Source: Providencia huaxiensis
GTDB lineage: Bacteria; Pseudomonadota; Gammaproteobacteria; Enterobacterales; Enterobacteriaceae
Assembly (NCBI RefSeq): GCF_002843235.3
Contig: NZ_CP031123.2
Span: 806,001 to 870,000 of the forward strand
Direction: 5' to 3'
Length of the DNA: 64,000 nucleotides
Shown piece by piece: positions 27,136-34,267 of this stretch. Position numbers and translations under genes: made by a program. The notes under the pieces were generated by a model, which searched no databases, was not told where the DNA came from, and saw only the letters and a program-made list of their open reading frames with translations. Each line of letters opens with the position of its first letter. Within the stretch, counting starts at the first letter, position 1.

Positions 27136-28194
27136 TCAGCGGCTCCCATCCAGTGTATTAATGGTGACATCTGCGGACATGCCCACACGTAATGCATCCA
27201 TCATCGCAGCGTGGTCGGCGTTGCTATCAAAAATAATTTTTACAGGTATACGCTGTACAATTTTAGTAAAATTACCTGTCGCATTTTCTGGGGCAACGGG
27301 GGAGAAACTCACACCAGACGCTGGCGCAATACTGTCGACATAGCCTTTCAATATTTTCCCTGGGAAGGTGTCTATACTGATATCAACAACTTGGCCGTGA
27401 GTAATATTTTCCAATTGAGTTTCTTGATAATTCGCGATGATGTAGAGCTTGTTTTGGGGAACTATGGCCATTAAGGCATCACCTGGCTTGACAAACTCAC
27501 CGACACGCAAACTTTTTTTACCAATTATGCCTCCAATGGGCGCAGTAATACGGGTGTAGGAGAGGTTAAGCTCGGCCATCTCTTTTTTAGCTTGTGCTAA
27601 TGTCAATTCAGCATTGCTATCGGCCTGTTTTGCTTCTAATACTTGCAACATATTTTTGGCTGCTTTTAATGATGCTTCGGCTTGTGCAACACTTGCTGTC
27701 ATTGTTTGTACACGTGTGGTTGCTTGTTGTGCAGCTTGTTGTGAGCCAGCACCGGTATTTGCCATTTTGTGGTAGCGAATTTTTTCTTGGTGCGCAAATT
27801 GCAGTTCAGCTTTTGCCGATTGTAGTTGGGCTTCTGCTGCAGCGATCAAGGCTTGCTGACGTGTTAAATTGGCTTTTGCATCATCTTGACGTGCGCGAGC
27901 GGATTGCTCTTGTGCAGCCGCTTGAGAAAGTGCAACCGTGAATTCTCTAGGGTCAATGACGGCTAATAATTCACCTTCTTTAACCCATTGGTTATCTTGT
28001 ACGAGAACTTCGGTCACTACGCCTGAAATTTGTGGTGAAATACGCGAGATATCTGCACGGATATAGGCATCATTGGTATTTTGGGCGGTTTTTTTAATCG
28101 CGAACTTATTAATTAATAACCCTCCCATCAAAACAGCAATAGCGGTGATAGCCAGAGCGACATTTTTATTAATTTTTAATTTGATCTTACTCAT
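27136..28194 (-). CDS. HlyD/EmrA-type membrane fusion protein
   Basis: Periplasmic adaptor subunit (352 residues) of a tripartite efflux pump. A single N-terminal membrane helix (NVALAITAIAVLMGGLLINKF in outline) is followed by the lipoyl half-domain YIRADISRISPQISGVVTEVLV. A long alpha-helical hairpin rich in Ala, Gln and Lys spans about residues 90-210. The second half-domain (LSYTRITAPIGGIIGKKSLRVGEFV in outline) and a beta-barrel then follow. It links the MFS protein encoded 24 bp upstream to an outer-membrane channel, which is not encoded here. TolC is the likely partner by analogy with EmrAB. Confidence 0.88.
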   Translation of the reverse strand: MSKIKLKINKNVALAITAIAVLMGGLLINKFAIKKTAQNTNDAYIRADISRISPQISGVVTEVLVQDNQWVKEGELLAVIDPREFTVALSQAAAQEQSARARQDDAKANLTRQQALIAAAEAQLQSAKAELQFAHQEKIRYHKMANTGAGSQQAAQQATTRVQTMTASVAQAEASLKAAKNMLQVLEAKQADSNAELTLAQAKKEMAELNLSYTRITAPIGGIIGKKSLRVGEFVKPGDALMAIVPQNKLYIIANYQETQLENITHGQVVDISIDTFPGKILKGYVDSIAPASGVSFSPVAPENATGNFTKIVQRIPVKIIFDSNADHAAMMDALRVGMSADVTINTLDGSR

Positions 28195-28217
28195 TCTAAT
28201 TTCCTGATAATCAATAA

Positions 28218-29759
28218 CTAAGCAGCGGCAACAGACCGCGGTGGGTAAATACGAGTCGGCATCACTAAAATTAGCCCGGTTAATAACAGTGCCAAACCAG
28301 AAACTAGCAAATATAGGTCTGAGCTAGCTAAAACATGCCCTTGGTTTGAGGCGAGTTTAGTGAGTTCACCGATAGAGTTTGTGGCAGTATCGCGATAAGT
28401 ACTGCCGTAGCTGTCAGCAATCACGCCCGAATGGAAATCGCCTCGCTGGCGGCTTAACAGGGCGATTGCTCCCCCAGCAGCCGTTGCCGCAAAACCTTTA
28501 ACGGCATTAAACCAAGCCGCAGCAAAGGGGCCATCAGTGGGCAATAACCCACCTGTTGCCATCATCAACAGCGGAATGACGGCCATGGGTTGTGCTACGG
28601 CTTGCAAGAGGGAAATCATTCTAAAGTTGTCGCCATTCCAATCAGGAGTCAGCTGCGATGCGAGAACACAAGCGGCTGCCATCAAAAGTAAACTCATGGC
28701 GAGTACCCAACGGCAATCAACTTTTGGGGTATTACAAATAATGGCAATGATAGGGAGCGTAATGAGTTGTGGAAGCGATACCCATAGCATCATGTCTGAG
28801 GTTTGTTCTAGGCGATACCCTTGAATAGCCGATAAATAGCCAGAGGTAATATTCACCAAAGAAACCATAATCAACAACACACCACCCAGGGTGATTAATG
28901 AGAACGACAGGTTTCGTTTGCCAAGTAACTGTAAATTGAAAAAGGGTAATGGGTGATACCACTCGTTTATCAAAAACAGGGCTAATAGGCCAAGGCCACC
29001 AATTAATAAAACATAAATTAATGATGAATTTAGCCAATCAAGGCGTTCCCCTTGAGAAATCCCCACAGTGAGCATGGCAAGAGCACTTCCACCCAGAAGT
29101 AAACCTCGCCAGTTAAACTGTTTGAGTCGTTCTAAGCGTAAAGGGTCTTGCGGCAAACCAAAGCCAATGCAGATGGTGGCTATCGCCATAAGAGGCAAAT
29201 TCCAATAAAAATATCCACTCCATCCCCAGTGGAAGGCAAAAGCGGCTGCAGTGGCACCAAAAGTAGCACTCCAGGCAGAAACCCAGCCATAAGCCCCTAA
29301 ACCTAAAACTTTAATAAGCGGAGGCATAAAACGCAGCACTACCGTCATTAACATCGGTGGGAGAGCGCCGCCAGCAAAGCCTTGTAAACTACGTATTGTC
29401 AATAGAAGGGCATAATGGTCTCCAAGCCATGGTGTAATTAACCCGCCAATCAGATAAATAGAGCACATAACAAGAGCCACACGACGTAGTGAGAATGTCG
29501 GCCAAAAGCAAGGCGTAAATCCTGAACCAATTACAAAACCGGTTACATAACAAGTGATTAACCAACTGCCAGTATCGATATTTAATGCCATTGCGCCCTG
29601 AATATCGCCTAGAGCGAATTTACTGGCGTTTTCTCCCACGCCACTCGCCATTACCGCTAAAAAAACACCAAATAGCCCCATCCATGTGCGACCACTGATC
29701 TCACTCGCGCTGGCTATCCATTTGTTTTTTTTGGGTTGCGTGATAGACGCATCAACCAT
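28218..29759 (-). CDS. DHA2-family MFS exporter (EmrB-like)
   Basis: Inner-membrane drug:proton antiporter of 513 residues with the many hydrophobic segments of the 14-helix DHA2 family. SLQGFAGGALPPMLMTVVLRF is the conserved motif near helix 5, and helix 1 contains FGVFLAVMASGVGENASKF. It precedes the membrane fusion protein by 24 bp on the same strand, so the two form an operon. The divergent LysR-type gene at 29913 is the probable regulator. Substrate is unknown; fatty acids, detergents or aromatic compounds are typical for the class. Confidence 0.85.
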   Translation of the reverse strand: MVDASITQPKKNKWIASASEISGRTWMGLFGVFLAVMASGVGENASKFALGDIQGAMALNIDTGSWLITCYVTGFVIGSGFTPCFWPTFSLRRVALVMCSIYLIGGLITPWLGDHYALLLTIRSLQGFAGGALPPMLMTVVLRFMPPLIKVLGLGAYGWVSAWSATFGATAAAFAFHWGWSGYFYWNLPLMAIATICIGFGLPQDPLRLERLKQFNWRGLLLGGSALAMLTVGISQGERLDWLNSSLIYVLLIGGLGLLALFLINEWYHPLPFFNLQLLGKRNLSFSLITLGGVLLIMVSLVNITSGYLSAIQGYRLEQTSDMMLWVSLPQLITLPIIAIICNTPKVDCRWVLAMSLLLMAAACVLASQLTPDWNGDNFRMISLLQAVAQPMAVIPLLMMATGGLLPTDGPFAAAWFNAVKGFAATAAGGAIALLSRQRGDFHSGVIADSYGSTYRDTATNSIGELTKLASNQGHVLASSDLYLLVSGLALLLTGLILVMPTRIYPPRSVAAA

Positions 29760-29856
29760 TTCAAACTCCTGCTATTTAAAAATTTGTTCTGTCATTTTTC
29801 AGCAGTAGTATCTAAACTTTATTTAATTGTTTAAAATGAAATGATGTAATTAAATT

Positions 29857-29873
29857 ATTGCATAAAACGCAAT
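29857..29873. promoter_or_regulatory. LysR-type operator between the efflux operon and its regulator
   Basis: ATTGC-N7-GCAAT is a perfect interrupted palindrome containing the T-N11-A core of LysR-family binding sites. It lies in the 153-bp gap between divergent genes, 40 bp before the lysR-type start codon, a typical location for autoregulation plus activation. Confidence 0.55.
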
Positions 29874-29912
29874 CCACTAATAAGGAGGGCTGCAAAGGGG
29901 CGAGGAGGATAA

Positions 29913-30815
29913 ATGCCACAAAAAATTGATTTCAATTTGATTTATGCGTTGAATTTATTATTGGAAGAGGGAAGTGTAGGAGGGGCAGCCGAAAAAATGA
30001 ATTTAAGTGCTCCCGCTATGAGCCGAATTTTAGGGCGAATTCGTGAGCAATTTAATGACCCGATCCTCGTCAGGGCGGGGCGTAAATTAGTACCAACACC
30101 GAGAGCATTAGAACTAAAAGAACAACTTAGCCATATTATTGCTCAAGCAGAAGCGCTAATTGATCCTGACGAATTATTCAATCCAAAAACATTAGAAAGA
30201 ACATTTGTTATTCGTGCGAATGATATTTTTATTGGTGCTTTAGGAGGCGGGTTATTAGAAAAGCTGAGGGAACTCGCTCCACAAAGCCGTTTAGTTTTTA
30301 TCGCAGAAAGCGATACAGAAGATGATTCTTTGCGTAGTGGTAAGGTAGATTTGGTTATCGGTTCTTCCCGAGATTGGCACCCTGAAATTAAGGCTCAGAG
30401 CTTATTCACCAGCACTTTTCAGGCACTAGTTCGCCCAGGGCACCCGATTATCGGGCAGGTGACGCCTGAAAGTTTAACACATTTCCCGCATATCAGCGTA
30501 TCACGCAGAGGGCGTACGCTTGGGCCAATTGATGACGCATTACGCGACCTTCAATTACAACGCAATGTTGTGTTGACCTTACCTAGCTTTCATTCAGCCA
30601 TGATGCTAACAATGAACTCTGATTATATTTTGCCGCTCCCTCGTCATGTGCTGCAAGGGGTAAAGAGTGTTAATTTGCCGTTGGTTGAGATTGAACTTCC
30701 CTTGGAGTTAGAATCGATATTCATCGTGCAAGCATGGCATCCAAGGTTGGACAGAGACCCTGCACATCAATGGCTGCGCCAGACGATTAAACAATTTTTT
30801 CTAGAGAAAGAATAA
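29913..30815 (+). CDS. LysR-family transcriptional regulator
   Basis: A 300-residue regulator. The N-terminal winged helix-turn-helix reads FNLIYALNLLLEEGSVGGAAEKMNLSAPAMSRILGRIRE (outline). The PLVR-type boundary is ILVRAGRKLVPTPRA. A periplasmic-binding-like effector domain runs from about residue 90 to the end. The start is secure: GAGGAGGATAA precedes the ATG. It resembles the NodD/PcpR-like branch that controls adjacent efflux genes, and the neighbouring divergent EmrAB-like operon is the probable target. The ligand is not known. Confidence 0.88.
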   Translation: MPQKIDFNLIYALNLLLEEGSVGGAAEKMNLSAPAMSRILGRIREQFNDPILVRAGRKLVPTPRALELKEQLSHIIAQAEALIDPDELFNPKTLERTFVIRANDIFIGALGGGLLEKLRELAPQSRLVFIAESDTEDDSLRSGKVDLVIGSSRDWHPEIKAQSLFTSTFQALVRPGHPIIGQVTPESLTHFPHISVSRRGRTLGPIDDALRDLQLQRNVVLTLPSFHSAMMLTMNSDYILPLPRHVLQGVKSVNLPLVEIELPLELESIFIVQAWHPRLDRDPAHQWLRQTIKQFFLEKE

Positions 30816-30921
30816 CGTTTTATTTTTATGGTAGGTGCTTAGTATCTGCTTTGGAAACACAATAAGAGTAGTAAGCAGAGCAATATTAATAAGTAAAATT
30901 TTCAGATAGATACAGATAGCA

Positions 30922-30946
30922 AAAAGCCCGCATTAAGCGGGCTTTT
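30922..30946 (-). terminator. Terminator of tRNA-Asn copy 2
   Basis: AAAAGCCCGC and GCGGGCTTTT form a 10-bp stem with the loop ATTAA, just beyond the tRNA 3' end on the minus strand. Confidence 0.88.
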
Positions 30947-30952
30947 AAAATT

Positions 30953-31028
30953 TGGCTCCTCCAGCTGGACTTGAACCAGCGACATACGGATTAACAGTCC
31001 GCCGTTCTACCGACTGAACTATGGAGGA
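30953..31028 (-). tRNA. tRNA-Asn (GUU), copy 2
   Basis: A 76-nt tRNA identical to copy 3, with GTT anticodon, a complete cloverleaf and encoded CCA. Its upstream and downstream flanks match those of copy 3 about 370 bp away, including the terminator. Confidence 0.97.
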
Positions 31029-31291
31029 ATTGCTTTGTTCCTGAGAACGAGGCGCATATTACCCATCCTGTTCACTGTTGTAAAGCATAAAAACGAAAAA
31101 AACAGCCAAGTGAGTGTTAAGTAATCGATTTGGTGATTATCTATCCCAATAAGTGATGGTTTTGCCCATATTATGCGGCTTATAGAAGATGCTAGGGGAC
31201 TATTGATAATAAAGGTGAATGCTTCAATGCAGTGCAGTAGTAAGGGATATATCAAACAGAGAGCAAAAACAGAAAGTAAAGACAGATAGCA

Positions 31292-31316
31292 AAAAGCCCG
31301 CATTAAGCGGGCTTTT
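31292..31316 (-). terminator. Terminator of tRNA-Asn copy 3
   Basis: The same 10-bp GCCCGC hairpin as at copy 2, again directly after the tRNA on the minus strand. Confidence 0.88.
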
Positions 31317-31322
31317 TAAATT

Positions 31323-31398
31323 TGGCTCCTCCAGCTGGACTTGAACCAGCGACATACGGATTAACAGTCCGCCGTTCTACCGACTGAACTATGGAGGA
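31323..31398 (-). tRNA. tRNA-Asn (GUU), copy 3
   Basis: A 76-nt tRNA-Asn identical to copy 2 at every position seen. It is part of a 370-bp tandem duplication with copy 2. No reading frame between them is credible; an apparent minus-strand ORF at 31019-31303 runs into copy 2 and is chance. Confidence 0.97.
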
Positions 31399-31533
31399 AT
31401 TGCTTGTTCCTGAGAACGAGGCGAATATTAACGATATCATCTCAGGCTGTCAATCATAAAAACAGAAAAAATATCTAACTGTTCATTCACTGCACATTAT
31501 GATGAAGTTTTACTCTAGTTAATTGATATTGAA

Positions 31534-32037
31534 TTAATTTTGAGCCGCAAGTGTGCTAGGTAATTGCGGAGAAACTTCAGGATAAGCGACGTGATAGATA
31601 TCATAAAATGAAATCATTCCCTTTAAAGCAATTAAACGTGATATTTCTTGTTTGATAGCAGGGCTAACATCTTGTGAATCAATAATTTTGCTTATTGCAT
31701 TATCAGAAACTGGTTCAGTGACAAACCATTCCCCGTTATAACAAACACGTAAATCTAGCACACCAATATCTTCAAAATGATAAACAGGCTTAATGTCAAA
31801 AAGTAGCACACTGGCTAACACAATAAAGAGGATGGTGATACCCAGAGCCCAATAAGGGCCAAAATAAGGGGCATACCAAAGAATAATGGCAAGAGGGACA
31901 TAAGCTGCAACCATGCCGACACATAAATAAGGGTGATTGGCAAGAAATTGGCTATTAAAATAAGGTTTCCCATCACGGTTTTCACGTTTATTGATGGTAT
32001 CCAAATCTTCGACGAGTATTTGTTTGATAATATCCAT
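31534..32037 (-). CDS. ylaC: YlaC-family inner-membrane protein
   Basis: A 167-residue protein matching E. coli YlaC: an N-terminal LVEDLDTINKRENRDGKPYFN segment, two membrane helices (about residues 36-54 and 60-83), then VYHFEDIGVLDLRVCYNGEWF and KGMISFYDIYHVA. The E. coli protein is uncharacterised. The gene is a single unit; its upstream region faces the cold-shock gene. Confidence 0.85.
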   Translation of the reverse strand: MDIIKQILVEDLDTINKRENRDGKPYFNSQFLANHPYLCVGMVAAYVPLAIILWYAPYFGPYWALGITILFIVLASVLLFDIKPVYHFEDIGVLDLRVCYNGEWFVTEPVSDNAISKIIDSQDVSPAIKQEISRLIALKGMISFYDIYHVAYPEVSPQLPSTLAAQN

Positions 32038-32516
32038 GTGTATAACTCTCTGTCAGATATCTATACTAGGAGGGTATCACGAGCAATTGAGATTGTTATA
32101 TATCAGTTAAAAAAAATATTTACACAGATTGTCATCGTATCAGATAATTCTTACTGACATAGAGTGAGTTGCTGGCTTTTTAAATTAAAGTTTTCTTTAA
32201 ATTATCAACTAAATGCAACGATTTTGTTAACGTTATAGTCGATAAAAGTGATGTAATCGAAAAAACGGCATATTTTTCAGGTTTGCTCGTATAAAATAGT
32301 TGCTATTATCTTTAAGTCATGAGTTAATGAGTATCGGCCTGTTTAGCAGTCCTATTTGATGTATGATTACTGAGTTAGTGTGTTCTAAAGAAAAAAGTTA
32401 TCACAGATAGCCTTTGACCGTGACGCTTCATCTTGGTGTTTCCCTGATTAAATAGTTGACTCTGGCCCGTATATGCCAAAAGGCAAGTTTTTTTGATGTT
32501 ATATAGGAAAAGTCAA
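32038..32516. other. Intergenic region and cold-shock gene leader
   Basis: About 480 bp between divergent ylaC and the csp gene. Cold-shock genes often have long structured 5' leaders, and this length leaves room for one. The exact promoter and any cold box were not identified. Confidence 0.5.
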
Positions 32517-32729
32517 ATGTCCGACAAAATGAAAGGTCAAGTTAAGTGGTTCAACGAGTCTAAAGGCTTCGGTTTCATCACTCCAGCTGATGGTAGCAAA
32601 GACGTTTTCGTCCACTTCTCTGCCATTCAGGGCAATGGTTTCAAAACTCTGGCTGAAGGTCAGCAAGTTGAATTCACCATTGAAAACGGTGCAAAAGGCC
32701 CAGCAGCTGCTAACGTAACTGCTATCTAA
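32517..32729 (+). CDS. cspE: Cold-shock family RNA chaperone, CspE-like
   Basis: A 70-residue single cold-shock domain protein that binds single-stranded RNA and DNA. RNP1 (KGFGFI) and RNP2 (DVFVHF) are intact. The sequence [20 protein letters not shown] with [14 protein letters not shown] is closest to E. coli CspE/CspC. CspE and CspC are constitutive antiterminators in E. coli. The start at 32517 is chosen from AGGAAA seven bases upstream; the frame extending to 32493 is not family sequence. A strong terminator follows. Confidence 0.88.
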   Translation: MSDKMKGQVKWFNESKGFGFITPADGSKDVFVHFSAIQGNGFKTLAEGQQVEFTIENGAKGPAAANVTAI

Positions 32730-32753
32730 GCTAATTGCTTAACTGATTTTCTA

Positions 32754-32783
32754 AAGCCCGTCATTTTTAATGACGGGCTTTTT
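32754..32783 (+). terminator. Terminator of the cold-shock gene
   Basis: A 12-bp stem AAGCCCGTCATT with its exact complement and a TTT loop is followed by five T residues, about 25 bp past the csp stop. Confidence 0.93.
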
Positions 32784-32832
32784 CGTATGCGCTACATTTA
32801 TGGTTAACTTATTTTGTTGGGAAAAGAGTGTT

Positions 32833-33024
32833 ATGAATATTAATGACCGTGTTTATGTAAAAACAGACGGAGAAGAGCGCCGAGAAGGTACTATTTTACT
32901 TATCGAACCTTTTAATGAAGGGATAATGTATTTAATTGCATTACCTGATTACCCTGAAGGTATTTGGTTCTTTAATGAAAAAGAAGGTGATGAAGGGATT
33001 TTTGTTACGCCAGTTGAAAGATAA
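32833..33024 (+). CDS. Small conserved-looking protein of unknown function
   Basis: A 63-residue acidic protein beginning [19 protein letters not shown] and ending GIFVTPVER. The pattern of short strands ([30 protein letters not shown]) suggests a small beta-barrel similar to SH3-like folds, but that is inference. The ATG at 32833 is chosen because GGGAAAAGAG precedes it; an extension to 32770 would run back into the csp terminator. It is 50 bp past that terminator and could be on its own transcript. Confidence 0.6.
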   Translation: MNINDRVYVKTDGEERREGTILLIEPFNEGIMYLIALPDYPEGIWFFNEKEGDEGIFVTPVER

Positions 33025-33419
33025 GTTTCAATTTAATGGACACTTTGTTCTTTACTTAATAATTTTCCCCACTTATACTCCTCCCATCTTTTACTTAGGA
33101 GATTATTACTTGGACAGTCAGAGTTGGAATAAAAACTTAATTTAATGGCAAGCCAGTAATCTTCTTTTCTTTTTGCTGCTTGCCACGACGGCGGGCGGTA
33201 TCTGATGTTTCCTCATCACACTACTCCCTTATAATTGTATTTAATTAAATAGCGTATTATAGCTGTATTGAGTGTGTATCATGTTGGTATATATTTATTC
33301 TCTATTTCCTCCAGGCAATAGCTAATGGTTTTTGAGTAATTTATTTTACTCAAAATATAGCTATATGCTTTTTATTAAGCATATAAATCATTATCCAAGT
33401 TATTTTTGGAGGGATTATC
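33025..33419 (+). promoter_or_regulatory. Structured leader of the mgtC-mgtB operon
   Basis: About 395 bp with no gene longer than ten codons. Three perfect inverted repeats occur: TGGCAAGC/GCTTGCCA (33146-33185), TTTGAGTAA/TTACTCAAA (33331-33354, embedded in an outer ATAGCTA/TAGCTAT pair) and ATATGCTT/AAGCATAT (33363-33384). The last ends about 20 bp before the GGAGG of mgtC. Two tiny ORFs are present: MFPHHTTPL at 33205-33234 and MVFE at 33325-33339, the second stopping inside the first arm of a hairpin. In Salmonella the mgtC leader controls elongation through alternative hairpins and short ORFs, so a similar function is inferred. Confidence 0.5.
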
Positions 33420-34118
33420 ATGCTTTTTTCCCCTGATATTTTAAATTTACTGTCTGCTATGTGTTTTGGTGCATTAATTGGTGCTGAGCGCCAATGGCGT
33501 CAACGAATGGCGGGTTTGAGAACGAATGCACTGGTTGCAACTGGCGCAGCCGTGTTTATTTTAAGTTCTGTAACGACATCACCAGATAGTCCCGGGCGTA
33601 TTGCCGCTCAAGTGGTGTCTGGAATTGGTTTCCTTGGGGCGGGAGTAATCATGCGTGAAGGCATGAACATCCGAGGGCTAAACACTGCGGCAACACTTTG
33701 GTGTTCTGCGGGGATCGGTGTTTTATGTGGATTAGGGCAATACTCTCTGGCATTGATGGCGACGTTATTAATTTTATGCGCCAATATTTTGTTAAGAGAA
33801 GCCGCTTCACGAATTAATAAGCAACCACAACAGCAAGCACTCGATGTAGAACAACGTTATAAAATTCGTGTCATGTGCCATCAAACGGATGAAATCTTAG
33901 TAAGAACACTTATTTTACAAGCAATTAACGGATTACATATTCGGTTGCGATCGTTAAGCAGTGCAGACACATTGAAACCTGAACAGCTGGAAGTGTGTGC
34001 TGAATTTCTCGCGACACCTGCCGAGCAAAAAGAAATTGAAGCATTGGTATGCAGAATAAGTCTTGAGCAAAGTGTTAGTGCTATCAATTGGAAAGTGGCA
34101 TCAGAGCTACCTGCCTGA
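33420..34118 (+). CDS. mgtC: MgtC-family virulence/Mg2+-adaptation protein
   Basis: Inner-membrane protein of 232 residues. The conserved N-terminal half has helices with LSAMCFGALIGAERQWRQRMAGLRTNALVATGA (outline), VVSGIGFLGAGVIMREG and RGLNTAATLWCSAGIG. A soluble C-terminal domain of about 90 residues follows. In Salmonella MgtC limits ATP synthase and phosphate uptake under low Mg2+ and in macrophages. The start has TTTGGAGGGATT before the ATG. It heads an operon with mgtB, as in Salmonella SPI-3. A complex leader lies upstream. Confidence 0.92.
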   Translation: MLFSPDILNLLSAMCFGALIGAERQWRQRMAGLRTNALVATGAAVFILSSVTTSPDSPGRIAAQVVSGIGFLGAGVIMREGMNIRGLNTAATLWCSAGIGVLCGLGQYSLALMATLLILCANILLREAASRINKQPQQQALDVEQRYKIRVMCHQTDEILVRTLILQAINGLHIRLRSLSSADTLKPEQLEVCAEFLATPAEQKEIEALVCRISLEQSVSAINWKVASELPA

Positions 34119-34150
34119 TGACTTTAAATTAACTCACTATAGGAGCTGAA

Positions 34151-34201
34151 ATGGACGACCACCCTCCGTCATGGAGATATAAATTGGAGCTATCCTACTG
34201 A
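34151..34201 (+). CDS. Candidate 16-residue leader peptide ahead of mgtB
   Basis: ORF encoding MDDHPPSWRYKLELSY, with TAGGAG six bases before its ATG. The N-terminus combines two Asp with two consecutive Pro, the type of acidic/proline stretch known in the E. coli MgtL leader (which contains EPDPTP) to make ribosomes unstable at low Mg2+. Its TGA stop is the end of the left arm of a 12-bp hairpin with one mismatch (34189-34200 with 34221-34232). It sits between mgtC and mgtB. A role in Mg2+-responsive control of mgtB is inferred. Confidence 0.55.
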   Translation: MDDHPPSWRYKLELSY

Positions 34202-34232
34202 TAATAATTTAATTTTATTTCAGTTGGATAGC
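34189..34232 (+). promoter_or_regulatory. Hairpin overlapping the leader-peptide stop, upstream of mgtB
   Basis: GCTATCC-T-ACTG pairs with CAGT-T-GGATAGC around a 20-base AT-rich loop. A ribosome finishing the 16-codon ORF would cover the left arm and prevent pairing. No U-run follows, so it is not an intrinsic terminator. It may gate a Rho site or mgtB translation. Confidence 0.5.
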
Positions 34233-34267
34233 GTAAAAATCACGAGTGTTGTATTCGAGACAACGTT

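Noticed and set aside
31019..31303. A 94-codon minus-strand ORF between the tRNA-Asn copies
   Set aside because: It runs into tRNA-Asn copy 2, has no ribosome binding site or recognisable family, and lies in a duplicated non-coding region.
33109..33145. A TTG-start 11-codon frame (DSQSWNKNLI) upstream of mgtC after an AGGAG
   Set aside because: TTG start, very short and no distinctive codons. The ribosome-binding-like sequence is suggestive, but the two other mini-ORFs are better candidates.
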